A DNA stretch of 64,000 nucleotides from Streptomyces sp. IMTB 2501 (GTDB lineage: Bacteria > Actinomycetota > Actinomycetes > Streptomycetales > Streptomycetaceae), in NCBI RefSeq assembly GCF_001953885.1, contig NZ_MQUS01000005.1, forward strand, positions 62,001 to 126,000, written 5' to 3'. The notes below the pieces were generated by a model. That model was not told the origin of the DNA and did no database searches. It saw only the letters and a program-made list of their open reading frames with translations. How positions within the stretch are numbered: the stretch's first letter is position 1; each line of letters opens with the position of its first letter. Made by a program: the position numbers and the translations under genes. This document shows positions 18,593-27,218 of the stretch, in pieces.

Positions 18593-19930
18593 GTGACCGA
18601 CTACCAGAGCGTCGCCGATGCCGTGGCCGAGGAGATCAGGTCCGGTGCGCTGCGGCCCGGCGACCGTCTGCCCCCGCAGCGCGCGTTCGCGAAACGCCAT
18701 GGCATCGCCGACTCCACCGCCATGCGCGTGTACCGGGAACTGGCCCGCCGGGGTCTGACCGTGGGCGAGGTGGGACGCGGTACGTTCGTCCGCGCGGCCG
18801 CCGTCGACCCGGCCCCCGCACTCACCGAACCGGCGGCCGGCCGGATCGACCTGGAGCTGAACTACCCGTCCGTACCCGAGCAGAGCGCGCTGCTCGCAGA
18901 GGGGCTCGGTGGGTTGCTGCGCCCCGATGCCCTCGGGCAGGCGCTGCGGCCGGTCGGCGCGGCCGGGCTGCCCGCGGTGCAGGAATCGGCCGCCGGCATC
19001 CTCGCCCGCGGCGGCTGGGCCCCCGCCCCCGAGCGGATCCTGTTCACGGGCAACGGCCGGCAGGCCCTCTCGGCCGCCGTCGCCGCCCTGGTGCCGCCGG
19101 GCGGACGCCTCGGCGTCGAGGAGCTGACGTACCCGCTCGTCAAGGCGGTCGCCGCGCGGCTCGGCATCACCCTCGTACCGCTGGCCATGGACGAGGACGG
19201 CCTGGTCCCGCAGGCGGTGGCGGAGGCCCACGCGGCCGCGCCGCTGCACGCCGTCTACGTCCAGCCGCGGCTGCACAACCCGCTCTCGCTCACCATGCCC
19301 GAGCAGCGCGTCGAGCAGCTGGCCGAGGTGCTGCTGCGGCTCGGGCTGCCCGCCGTGGAGGACGCGATCTGGGCGTTCCTGCGCGACGAACTCCCGCCGC
19401 TCGCCGCGTACGCCCCCGAGCGGACCGTCGTGATCGACAGCCTCTCCAAGCGCATCGCCCCCGGCCTGTCCCTCGGCTTCGCGATCACCCCGCCCGCCCT
19501 GACGACAGCGGTCACCACCTCCCTGCGCGCGGGCGGCTGGGCTCCCCCGCGCTTCGCCCTGGAGGCCGCCCACCGCTGGCAGCTCAGCGGCACGGTACGG
19601 AAGCTGGTGGCCGCCAAGCAGCGGGAGGCGACGGTACGGCAGGAGATCGCGGCCCGGTGCCTGGCCGGGTTCGCCGTGCGGAGCGACGAGCGCTCCTTCC
19701 ACGCCTGGTGGGACCTGCCGCGCCCCTGGCGGGCGGACACCTTCGTGGCCGCCGCCGCGCGGCACGGCATCGCGGTCGTACCGGCGGCCGCGTTCACCGT
19801 CGGCGACAGCCACGCCCCGAACGCCGTCCGGCTGGGCCTCGCCACACCGCCGCCCGACGTCCTCGCCCAGGCCCTTCGCACCCTCGCCGACGTGGCCCGC
19901 ACCGCACCGGAGGACCTCGTCACCGACTGA
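18593..19930 (+). CDS. MocR/PdxR-type regulator (GntR DNA-binding plus aminotransferase domain)
   Basis: The 445-residue protein fuses a short GntR winged helix (residues 1-65, RLPPQRAFAKRHGIADSTAMR) to a fold-type I aminotransferase domain. The PLP-binding Lys is in IDSLSKRIAPG (about residue 286), preceded by VEDAIW with the Asp that contacts the pyridine nitrogen. Such proteins sense pyridoxal phosphate or an amino-acid adduct and act as activators or repressors. Start: GTG 18593. It is divergent from the LysE exporter with the palindromic operator between them, so an amino-acid-responsive export switch is likely. Confidence 0.87.
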   Translation: MTDYQSVADAVAEEIRSGALRPGDRLPPQRAFAKRHGIADSTAMRVYRELARRGLTVGEVGRGTFVRAAAVDPAPALTEPAAGRIDLELNYPSVPEQSALLAEGLGGLLRPDALGQALRPVGAAGLPAVQESAAGILARGGWAPAPERILFTGNGRQALSAAVAALVPPGGRLGVEELTYPLVKAVAARLGITLVPLAMDEDGLVPQAVAEAHAAAPLHAVYVQPRLHNPLSLTMPEQRVEQLAEVLLRLGLPAVEDAIWAFLRDELPPLAAYAPERTVVIDSLSKRIAPGLSLGFAITPPALTTAVTTSLRAGGWAPPRFALEAAHRWQLSGTVRKLVAAKQREATVRQEIAARCLAGFAVRSDERSFHAWWDLPRPWRADTFVAAAARHGIAVVPAAAFTVGDSHAPNAVRLGLATPPPDVLAQALRTLADVARTAPEDLVTD

Positions 19931-20016
19931 CACGGGCCGGGTGTCACATCCGGGCACCGGGTGGTGTCTTCATGCCGAACGGCCGGACAGGCATACGCAG
20001 GCAGAAGGAGAAGACG

Positions 20017-20595
20017 ATGGCGCTGCGGGTTCCGAAGGCAGAGCTGACCGCCGAGCTGAGCGAGAGCATGATCGAGCAGTTCGGTACCGTGCCCGAACCC
20101 CTTCAGGCGACCGGGCACCACCCCGACGTCGCCCAGGCAGGCTCGGAGATGGGAGCCAGGGTGGCCGCGTGGAACGTTGCCGACGAGAGCCTCAAGACGT
20201 TCGCGCACATGGCCGTCGCGGCACAGGTCGGCTGCAGCTGGTGCCTGGACATCAACTACTTCCTGGCGCAGAACCAGAACCTGGACCTGACGAAGGCGAG
20301 CCAGGTGCCGCGCTGGCGGGAGGCGGAGGTGTTCACGTCGCTGGAGCGGGATGTGCTGGAGTACGCCGAGGCCATGACGGACACCCCGCCGACCGTCACC
20401 GACGAGCTGTCCGCGCGCCTGCTGGAGCGGCTCGGCCCGGCGGCGCTGGTCGAGCTGACCGCGGCGATCGCCTTCGCCAACTTCTCGACCAGGAACAACA
20501 CGGCGCTCGGGGTCAAGTCGCAGGGCTTCTCCGACGCCTGCGAAATCCCCCTGGCCGCACGCCCGGCCGAGTCCGACGCGGCCGTGACGGCATGA
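20017..20595 (+). CDS. Carboxymuconolactone-decarboxylase/AhpD-family protein
   Basis: The 192-residue protein contains the AhpD-like redox motif C-S-W-C-L-D (about residues 72-77) preceded by FAHMAVAAQVG. CMD-family members with CxxC act as thiol-dependent peroxidase partners; the substrate here is unknown. An AAGGAG precedes the ATG. The TGA overlaps the start of an ECF41 sigma factor gene (ATGA), the classic ECF41 arrangement. Confidence 0.87.
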   Translation: MALRVPKAELTAELSESMIEQFGTVPEPLQATGHHPDVAQAGSEMGARVAAWNVADESLKTFAHMAVAAQVGCSWCLDINYFLAQNQNLDLTKASQVPRWREAEVFTSLERDVLEYAEAMTDTPPTVTDELSARLLERLGPAALVELTAAIAFANFSTRNNTALGVKSQGFSDACEIPLAARPAESDAAVTA

Positions 20596-21461
20596 CCCCG
20601 GAGGACCCCTTCCTCATCCACCGCAGCCTGCTCTTCACGGTCGCCTACGAGATGCTCGGCTCGGCGGCCGACGCGGAGGACGTACTGCAGGAGTCCTGGC
20701 TGCGGTGGGCCGACGTGGACCGGGCACAGGTGCGCGACCCGCGGTCGTACCTGGTCCGGACCGTCACCCGGCAGGCGCTCAACCGCCTGCGCACGCTGTC
20801 CCGCAGCCGTGCGGAGTACGTCGGCGTGTGGTTGCCGGAACCCCTGCTGACGAGCCCCGATGTCGCCGAGGACGTCGAACTCGCGGAGAGCGTCTCGCTC
20901 GCGATGCTGACGGTTCTGGAAACCCTCGGGCCGACCGAGAGAGCGGTGTTCGTGCTCCGCGAGGTCTTCGACCTGCCGTACGGCGAGATCGCCGAGGCCG
21001 TGGGGAAGTCGGCGGCCGCGGTACGGCAGATCGCGCGGCGGGCCCGCGAGCGCGTGGCGGCCCGGCGTCCGCGCGTGCGGGTGAGCCGCGCGGAGCAGCA
21101 GGCCGTGGTGGAACGCTTCCTGGCCGCACTGCGCACCGGACAGCTGCAGGACCTCCTGGAGATCATGGCCCCGGACGTGGTCATGATCACCGATGGCGGG
21201 GGAGTGGTCGCGGCCGCGCTGACTCCGTTCCAGGGAGCCGATGTGGTGGCGCAGGTGCTCGCGGGCGCACACCGTGCGGTGGACACACTGGACACGACGG
21301 TCGTGTGGCTCAACGGCACACCGGCCGGTCGTATCGACTTCGACGGCGAGCCGAACGCGGTGAGCCTCATGGTGGAGAACGGCCGGATCACCCGGATCCA
21401 CGTGGTCCGCAACCCGCACAAGCTGACCCGCCTGGACACCCCGGCGGAACTCGCCCGCTAG
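20592..21461 (+). CDS. ECF41-group RNA polymerase sigma factor with SnoaL-like tail
   Basis: The 289-residue protein has sigma region 2 (LGSAADAEDVLQESWLRW) and region 4 (LGPTERAVFVLREVFDLPYGEIA), joined by the ECF41 linker motif WLPEPL at residues 80-85. The C-terminal extension is SnoaL-like and contains the group motifs DGGG and NPHKL, which regulate activity from within instead of an anti-sigma factor. ECF41 factors usually control the adjacent carboxymuconolactone decarboxylase or oxidoreductase gene, which here overlaps the sigma gene by four bases. Confidence 0.9.
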   Translation: MTPEDPFLIHRSLLFTVAYEMLGSAADAEDVLQESWLRWADVDRAQVRDPRSYLVRTVTRQALNRLRTLSRSRAEYVGVWLPEPLLTSPDVAEDVELAESVSLAMLTVLETLGPTERAVFVLREVFDLPYGEIAEAVGKSAAAVRQIARRARERVAARRPRVRVSRAEQQAVVERFLAALRTGQLQDLLEIMAPDVVMITDGGGVVAAALTPFQGADVVAQVLAGAHRAVDTLDTTVVWLNGTPAGRIDFDGEPNAVSLMVENGRITRIHVVRNPHKLTRLDTPAELAR

Positions 21462-21537
21462 CCCGCGTCAGGCCCGTCGGGCCCGTCGGGCCGTGTCAGG
21501 CCCGTAGGCCCCACCCGTCTCACCCTCGCAAACACTT

Positions 21538-21558
21538 TTGCAAGCGAGTCGCTTGCAA
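21538..21558. promoter_or_regulatory. 21-bp perfect palindrome upstream of an HTH gene
   Basis: TTGCAAGCGA-G-TCGCTTGCAA has ten-base perfect arms and ends 30 bases before the next ATG, in core-promoter position. Further CTCGCAAA and TTAGCGAG half sites flank it. An autoregulatory operator for the HTH protein is likely. Confidence 0.68.
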
Positions 21559-21588
21559 TTGTTAGCGAGGGTGAGGCAAGGTGGAGGC

Positions 21589-22059
21589 ATGGCATCGCTG
21601 AACGTCGGCAATCTCGGTGAGTACCTGCGCGAGCAGCGGCGCAACGCCCAGCTGTCGCTGCGGCAGCTCGCCGACGCCGCCGGGGTGTCCAATCCGTACC
21701 TGAGCCAGATCGAGCGCGGGCTGCGCAAGCCGAGCGCGGAGGTGCTCCAGCAGGTCGCCAAGGCCCTGCGCATCTCCGCCGAGACGCTGTACGTCCGCGC
21801 CGGCATCCTCGATGCCGAACGCGACCGCGACGAGGCGGAGACGCGGGCGGTCATCCTCGCCGACCCCTCGCTCAACGAGCGGCAGAAGCAGGTGCTGCTC
21901 CAGATCTACGAGTCCTTCCGCAAGGAGAACGGATTCGGGGGCGGCGAGCCCGACGCGGACGAGGCGGCCGGGGACCTGGCGCAGGACGCGGGCACGGACG
22001 ACACCGGTACGGCCGATGTGAACGATGCCGATGCCGGTCCGCGGCGGACGGCCGGATAA
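21589..22059 (+). CDS. HTH (XRE-family) transcriptional regulator
   Basis: The 156-residue protein has an XRE domain at residues about 10-65 (YLREQRRNAQLSLRQLADAA, then SNPYLSQIERGLRKPS). The acidic C-terminus is low-complexity. The ATG at 21589 follows GTGGAGG, and longer in-frame starts would lie inside the palindrome. Next to it is an HbhA-like protein gene, the usual Streptomyces pairing. It probably represses its own promoter; its physiological role is unknown. Confidence 0.87.
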   Translation: MASLNVGNLGEYLREQRRNAQLSLRQLADAAGVSNPYLSQIERGLRKPSAEVLQQVAKALRISAETLYVRAGILDAERDRDEAETRAVILADPSLNERQKQVLLQIYESFRKENGFGGGEPDADEAAGDLAQDAGTDDTGTADVNDADAGPRRTAG

Positions 22060-22137
22060 CCGGACCAGGGCGCCGGCCGCCCCACCGCGGACCACACCAA
22101 CCTCAGCCGAACGCGAATCCGGGAGGACCTGATCACG

Positions 22138-22770
22138 ATGGCCATCACCGACGACCTGCGCAAGACCCTCAGCGACCCGACTCCGCTCTACTTCGCCGCC
22201 GGTACGGCCGACCTCGCCCTGCAGCAGGCCAAGAGGGTGCCCGCCCTGGTCGAGCAGCTGCGCGCCGAGGCCCCGGCCCGCATCGACGCCGTGCGCCACA
22301 CCGACCCGAAGGCCGTGCAGGAGAAGGCCGCCGCCCGTGCCAAGGAGGCGCAGGAGAAGGCCGCCGCCCGCGCCAAGGAGGCGCAGGAGACGCTCCAGAC
22401 CAAGGTCAACGAGTTCCTCGGCACCCTCGACGTCGACCTGCGCAAGATCGGCGAGCAGGCGCAGGACCTCGCCCTGCGCGGTGTCGGCGTCGCCGCCGAA
22501 TACGCCGTCAAGGCCCGCGAGACCTACGAGAAGGTCGCCGAGCACGGCGAGCAGGCCGTGAAGACATGGCGCGGCGAGGCCGCCGACGAGATCGAGGACT
22601 TCGCGGTCGTCGTCGAGGGCAGGCCCGAGCCGGTCGCGGTCAAGGACGAGCCGAAGCCGGTCGAGACCGAGGCCAAGGACGAGCCCGCGGACAAGAAGCC
22701 GGCGGCCAAGAAGGCCCCGGCCGCCCGCAAGGCCACCACCGCGAAGAAGACGACCCCGCCGGCGAAGTGA
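22138..22770 (+). CDS. Heparin-binding-haemagglutinin-like (HbhA-like) coiled-coil protein
   Basis: The 210-residue protein has an N-terminal region (YFAAGTADLALQQAKRVPAL) like mycobacterial HBHA, then a coiled coil containing two tandem copies of EKAAARAKEAQ. A Lys/Ala/Pro-rich C-terminal tail (PAAKKAPAARKATTAKK) resembles the heparin- or DNA-binding tail of HBHA. No signal peptide is visible. In mycobacteria such proteins are surface adhesins and also affect lipid bodies; in Streptomyces the role is unknown. A GGGAGGACC Shine-Dalgarno precedes the ATG. Confidence 0.82.
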   Translation: MAITDDLRKTLSDPTPLYFAAGTADLALQQAKRVPALVEQLRAEAPARIDAVRHTDPKAVQEKAAARAKEAQEKAAARAKEAQETLQTKVNEFLGTLDVDLRKIGEQAQDLALRGVGVAAEYAVKARETYEKVAEHGEQAVKTWRGEAADEIEDFAVVVEGRPEPVAVKDEPKPVETEAKDEPADKKPAAKKAPAARKATTAKKTTPPAK

Positions 22771-22791
22771 GCGGGATCGAGGAGATGACAT

Positions 22792-22822
22792 CGGGCCGGG
22801 CACCTTGGGGGTGTCCGGCCCG
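22792..22822 (+). terminator. Hairpin after the HbhA-like gene
   Basis: CGGGCCGGGCACC and GGTGTCCGGCCCG pair over 13 positions (one G-U) around a five-base loop, 20 bases after the stop. There is no T run, as is usual in Streptomyces. Confidence 0.6.
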
Positions 22823-22873
22823 TTGTACGGGTACGGTGACTGTACGGACGACTCGACTCAGGTGGTGGGCATT

Positions 22874-23218
22874 GTGCTGATGACGGCAGTCGGCGGAGTG
22901 ATGTGGCTGATCTTCACCGCCATGCTGGCACTCGCCATCGTGGCGTTCGTGATGGCCGCGATCTTCCGCGAGGACGCGTACCGCGCCGCGGACAAGCAGA
23001 ACAAGGGCTTCTGGCTGATCATCCTCGGCATCACGGTCGCCGTGAACCTCTTCGTCCCGATGCTGTTCCTGCAGCTCGCGGGCCTGGTCGCGACGATCGT
23101 CTTCTTCGTGGACGTACGCCCCGCCGTCCAGCAGGTCTCGGGCGGCAAGGGCTTCCGCCGCCGGGGCCGCGGGAGCAGCAGCGACGGACCTTACGGCCCG
23201 TACAACGGCGGCCGCTGA
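22874..23218 (+). CDS. DUF2516 membrane protein
   Basis: The 114-residue protein has three hydrophobic segments (about residues 3-30, 45-65 and 68-85) and a basic, Gly/Ser-rich C-terminal tail. It fits the actinobacterial DUF2516 family of small membrane proteins of unknown role. Start: GTG 22874 with AGGTGG eight bases upstream; ATG 22880 and an upstream GTG at 22805 are alternatives, the latter overlapping the terminator hairpin and therefore less likely. Confidence 0.75.
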   Translation: MLMTAVGGVMWLIFTAMLALAIVAFVMAAIFREDAYRAADKQNKGFWLIILGITVAVNLFVPMLFLQLAGLVATIVFFVDVRPAVQQVSGGKGFRRRGRGSSSDGPYGPYNGGR

Positions 23219-23261
23219 GGGGTGTTTCCCGGGCGGGGACCCCTCACGGCCAGAGCCCGAA

Positions 23262-24563
23262 TCACGACGTCCGGTCCAGCAGCACAACGGCGACGTCGTC
23301 GGTCAGCTCGCCCCCGTTGAGATCCCGCACCTCGCTCACCGCGGCCCGCAACAGCGTCTCCCCCCGCAGCCCCTCGGCCAGCTGCCGACGGATCATGGAC
23401 ACCATCCCGTCCTGCCCCAGCCGCTCGCCGCTCTGCCCGACCCGGCCCTCGATCAGCCCGTCGGTGTAGAGCATCAGGCTCCACTCGGCACCGAGCTCCA
23501 CCTGCATCCGCGGCCAGCGCGCACCCGGCAGCAGGCCCAGGGCGGGCCCGTTGTTGTCATAGGGGAGCAGCCCGGCCAGCCGTCCGGGACGGGCCAGCAG
23601 CGGCGCCGGGTGCCCGGCCAGGCACAGGCCCGCACTCCGGCCGTCCGGCGCGATGTCGACCGTGCACAGCGTCGCGAAGATCTCCTCGTCGGACCGCTCG
23701 TGCTCCAGCACCTGCTGCAGCGTGCTCAGCAGCTCGTCCCCGCACAGCCCGGCCAGCGTCAGCGCGCGCCAGGCGATGCGCAGTTCCACGCCGAGCGCGG
23801 CCTCGTCCGGGCCGTGGCCGCAGACGTCGCCGATCATGGCGTGCACGGTGCCGTCGGGGGTGCGGACGGCGTCGTAGAAGTCGCCGCCGAGCAGCGCCCG
23901 GGAACGGCCGGGGCGATAGCGGGCGGCGAAGCGCAGCGCGGAGCCGTCCAGCAGGGGCGTGGGCAGCAGCCCGCGCTCCAGACGGCGGTTCTCCTGCGCG
24001 CGCAGCCGGCCCTCGGCCAGCCGCCGCTCGGCCGTGTCGGAACGTTTCCTCTCCACCGCGTACCGGATGGCACGGCTGAGCAGCCGGCCGTCCAGCTCTT
24101 CCCGGTAGAGATAGTCCTGGGCGCCCACCCGCACGGCCTCGGTGCCGCGCTCGGCGTCGCCGGAGCCGGTCAGCGCGAGCACGGCGTGCCGGGGTGCGAG
24201 CCTCAGCACATGCCGGAGCACGGAAAGCTCGTCGTCCGCGTCGCTGCCGCCGGGCGCGGGCAGCGCGAGGTCCAGCAGGATGCAGTGCACGTCGTCGGTG
24301 AGCAGCCGCTCGGCCTCGGTGAGGTTGCGGGCGGTGCGCACGCGGATCGGCTTGCCGGCGGAGTCCAGCAGATCGGGCACGATCGGCGAACCGGCCGGAT
24401 CGTCCTCGATCAGCAGCAGGGTGAGAGTGGTGCCGGTGTTTCCGGTGGATGTGGCGTCGCGGTGGGCCTCTTCCTTGCGGGGGCCGCCGACTGCGGAGGC
24501 GGCCTGCGCCTGACCACTCTCCACGGCCGGGATCGCTCTCTGCCGCGGTACGGGTACGGGCAT
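23262..24563 (-). CDS. Response-regulator-like protein with SpoIIE/PP2C phosphatase domain
   Basis: The 433-residue protein has a disordered start, then a receiver-like domain (about residues 48-165, LLLIEDDPAG... CILLDLALPAPGG with a candidate phospho-Asp). A short coiled linker and a C-terminal SpoIIE-type PP2C domain follow (GGDFYDA, GDVCGHGPDEA, LTDDVAVVLL with the metal-binding Asp residues). Such proteins dephosphorylate anti-anti-sigma factors in stress or developmental partner switches. Start: ATG 24563 preceded by GGAAGGAAA; ATGs at 24596 and 24635 are alternatives. The target is not encoded nearby. Confidence 0.82.
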   Translation of the reverse strand: MPVPVPRQRAIPAVESGQAQAASAVGGPRKEEAHRDATSTGNTGTTLTLLLIEDDPAGSPIVPDLLDSAGKPIRVRTARNLTEAERLLTDDVHCILLDLALPAPGGSDADDELSVLRHVLRLAPRHAVLALTGSGDAERGTEAVRVGAQDYLYREELDGRLLSRAIRYAVERKRSDTAERRLAEGRLRAQENRRLERGLLPTPLLDGSALRFAARYRPGRSRALLGGDFYDAVRTPDGTVHAMIGDVCGHGPDEAALGVELRIAWRALTLAGLCGDELLSTLQQVLEHERSDEEIFATLCTVDIAPDGRSAGLCLAGHPAPLLARPGRLAGLLPYDNNGPALGLLPGARWPRMQVELGAEWSLMLYTDGLIEGRVGQSGERLGQDGMVSMIRRQLAEGLRGETLLRAAVSEVRDLNGGELTDDVAVVLLDRTS

Positions 24564-24915
24564 CGTCTTGGTTTCCTTCCCTCCCCCCGAGGGCATGGCG
24601 GCGTCGAGGGTCTCGAAGCCACCGACGGGGACCATAGCGGCATTGACCGCCCCGATGGAATGGTGTGAGCCGCGTCGCTCGCGCGCAGGCCGCTGTCATA
24701 TGCCGCGTTCCGTACGACAGTTGGACAGGGTGCCCCGGCACGGGGGATGACGAAGCTCACGTCCGGCCCGGATTTGGGCGGCGGGTCGGTGGAGTGGGTC
24801 ACATGGCGTGGGTCACGGGGATTCCCCGGCGGAGCGCCCGGCCACGGCGAAAGCCGCACCCGGAGCACGGCCGCACCTCAACGGCGCTGTACCGCCCCGA
24901 GCCCCGGCCAAAGGC
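24564..24915. other. Intergenic stretch between two minus-strand genes
   Basis: About 350 bases that may include alternative starts of the phosphatase gene (to 24635). The rest has no convincing coding frame or clear terminator; it must hold the phosphatase promoter. Confidence 0.5.
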
Positions 24916-25989
24916 CTATGCGTCGGGTCGTACGACGCCCAGGATCTGCATCGAGCCGGCGCCCGCGATCGTCACCGTACGCCCCGGGCGCGGGGCCTGG
25001 ATGATCGCGCCGTCGCCGATGTAGATGGCGACATGGCTGGCGTCGTCGAAGTAGATGATGAGGTCACCGGGGCGCATGTCCTGGACGTCGACGTGCTGGA
25101 GCTGTTTCCACTGCTCCTGCGAGGTGCGCGGGATGGGGTGGCCGGCCGCGGCCCAGGCCTGGGAGGTCAGGCCGGAGCAGTCGTAGGACTGCGGGCCCGC
25201 GGCGCCCCACACATACGGCTTGCCGAGCTGCTCGGTGGCGAACGCGACGGCCTTCTCGCCCTGCGCGGACGCCTTGCCGTGGATCTTCTTGAGGATGCCG
25301 GTGTCCAGCCAGTCCGTCTGCGCCTTCAGTGCGGCCTGCTGCTCCAGCTGGTCGAGCTGCTGCTGCTCCTTCTTCTGCAGCTCGGATTCCAGCTTCTTCG
25401 CGGCGTCGATCTGCTGCTGGACCCGCTTCTGGGCGGCGGCCTTGTCCTTGGTGTCGGCGTCCAGTTTCCTCCACTGGTCGGCGGCGTCGTCGGCATACGC
25501 CTGCAATTGCTTCTGGGTGCTGGTCAGTTCGCTGATCATCGACTTCGTCGCCCGCTGGCCCTGGAGGACCAGCCCGGCCCCGTCCAGGACCTGTCCGGGG
25601 TCGTCGCTGAGCAGGAACTGGGCGGTGGGCGGGATGCCGCCGGTGCGGTACTGGGCGCGGGCGGCCGCGCCCGCCTGGTCCTTGAGCTCGGCGAGTCTCT
25701 GCTGTCCCTCGTCGATCTTCTTCGCCAGCGAGACGATCTCGGCGGACTGCTGCTTCGCCTTCTCCTCGGCCGCGTTGTAGGCGTCGGTGGCGACAGCCGC
25801 GTCGTGGTACAGCTTGTGGAGCTTCTCGCGGACCTTCTCAAGGTCCCTGCCCGGCGGGGGAGTCGGGGAGGTGCTCGGGCCCGGGGTCGGTTTCGGGGCG
25901 GCGAAGGCCATGCCGGGCGCGCCCAGCACGGTCACCGCGCAGACCACGGTCACGGCGGCCGAGAGGATACTGCGCTTGCCCCAGCCCAT
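24916..25989 (-). CDS. Secreted NlpC/P60 (C40) peptidoglycan endopeptidase
   Basis: The 357-residue protein has a Sec signal peptide (to about residue 31, VLGAPGMAFA-A), a Pro/Thr linker, and a long coiled coil (about 45-235, rich in Glu, Lys and Gln, as in RipA and CwlO). A C-terminal NlpC/P60 domain follows with catalytic Cys271 (YDCSGL) and His319 (ASHVAIYIGD). It should cleave D-Glu-mDAP bonds during growth or division, the coiled coil inhibiting or anchoring it. Start: ATG 25989, eight bases after GGGGG; GTG 25992 and TTG 26004 are alternatives. No c-di-AMP riboswitch was recognised upstream. Confidence 0.88.
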   Translation of the reverse strand: MGWGKRSILSAAVTVVCAVTVLGAPGMAFAAPKPTPGPSTSPTPPPGRDLEKVREKLHKLYHDAAVATDAYNAAEEKAKQQSAEIVSLAKKIDEGQQRLAELKDQAGAAARAQYRTGGIPPTAQFLLSDDPGQVLDGAGLVLQGQRATKSMISELTSTQKQLQAYADDAADQWRKLDADTKDKAAAQKRVQQQIDAAKKLESELQKKEQQQLDQLEQQAALKAQTDWLDTGILKKIHGKASAQGEKAVAFATEQLGKPYVWGAAGPQSYDCSGLTSQAWAAAGHPIPRTSQEQWKQLQHVDVQDMRPGDLIIYFDDASHVAIYIGDGAIIQAPRPGRTVTIAGAGSMQILGVVRPDA

Positions 25990-26175
25990 CACGGATGCCC
26001 CCAAGCTGATTTACCGTCAGTAACTTATGGTGCCTCGGGGATGGTGTCACGTTGAGGCTTAAAGCGACAGAGGCAGGTGTTTCCCCCGTACCCGCCCGGT
26101 CGTGACGATCTCCCCGCCGGTGTGACGAACGACGCGCGGGATTCGTTCCACCCCACGGCCCCCGAAAGGGTGATG

Positions 26176-27024
26176 TCAAGCCCTCGGCGCCAACGCCGCC
26201 CACGCCACCGTGACTTCGCCCTGCCGCCAGCGGGCCGGGGAGTCGCTCACCGGCCAGTCGGCCGTCAGGTCCCGTACCGTGCGCAGCCAGCGCTGCCGGG
26301 CGCCGTAGGAGGCATAGGGCGCGGCGGCGGCCCAGGCGCGGTCGAAGTCGCGCAGGAAGGCGTGCACCGGCTCACCGGGGACGTTCCGGTGGATCAGCGC
26401 CTTCGGCAGCCGCTCGGCGAGGTCGGACGGCTGCTCCAGCGAGCCCAGCCGGGCGGCGAAGGTCACGGTCCGCGGCCCCTCCGGGCCGAGCGCCACCCAC
26501 ACGTGCCGCCGCCCGATCTCGTCGCACGTCCCCTCGACCAGCAGCCCGCCGCGCGAACCGGCGCCGGCCGGGGCGAGCCGCGCGCACAGCCGCTCCCAGA
26601 CGGCGGCGACCTCGGTCTCGTCGTACTGGCGCAGCACATTGGCGGCCCGGATGAGCAGCGGCCGTCCGGGTACCGGGACCTCGAAGCCGCCGTGCCGGAA
26701 GGCCAGCCCCTCCCGTTCGTACGGCCGCGCGGCCGCGACCCGCTCGGGTTCGATCTCGACGCCCACCACGCGCGCGCGTGGCGCTGCGGTCCGCAGCCGG
26801 CCGAGCAGTTCGACGGCGGTCCAGGGCGCGGCGCCGTAACCGAGGTCGATCGCCAGCGGGTCATCGGCGCGCCGGAGTTCGGCGCCGTGGGCCGCCGCGA
26901 TCCAGCGGTCCATACGACGCAGCCGGTTGGGGTTGGTGGTCCCGCGCGTCACCGTTCCCACGACGGGGGTCCCCCCGCTCGGGCGACGCCGAGAGCGGGG
27001 GAGGGATGCGGCGCGGGCTGTCAT
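26176..27024 (-). CDS. Class I SAM-dependent methyltransferase
   Basis: The 282-residue protein has a glycine-rich SAM-binding motif (AIDLGYGAAPWTAVELL) at about residues 58-74, the acidic residue in VVGVEIEPERV, and a Rossmann-like continuation. The substrate is unknown. TACCCT ends seven bases before the ATG with no Shine-Dalgarno, so the start is supported by a leaderless promoter. It is divergent from mshA, as in other streptomycetes, but no link to mycothiol is known. Confidence 0.82.
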   Translation of the reverse strand: MTARAASLPRSRRRPSGGTPVVGTVTRGTTNPNRLRRMDRWIAAAHGAELRRADDPLAIDLGYGAAPWTAVELLGRLRTAAPRARVVGVEIEPERVAAARPYEREGLAFRHGGFEVPVPGRPLLIRAANVLRQYDETEVAAVWERLCARLAPAGAGSRGGLLVEGTCDEIGRRHVWVALGPEGPRTVTFAARLGSLEQPSDLAERLPKALIHRNVPGEPVHAFLRDFDRAWAAAAPYASYGARQRWLRTVRDLTADWPVSDSPARWRQGEVTVAWAALAPRA

Positions 27025-27218
27025 GCGTACGAGGGTAAGCGGGTTCGGGGGCGCGCCCCGCAGACACCGACCGAATCCGAACAGTTGATCGATCCACGGT
27101 AATGATTGGGTAAAGCGGCCTGATCGGGAAATGGCAGGGCCCTCGTTCGCTGTTGGACCTCCCTGGAGGGCGAGGTCGGTCCTCCGTCCGGCATGCCCGC
27201 AGCAAGGAGGACCGCCAC

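Noticed and set aside
26005..26175. c-di-AMP (ydaO-type) riboswitch before the NlpC/P60 gene
   Set aside because: The conserved sequence blocks could not be recognised; only ordinary intergenic sequence was seen.
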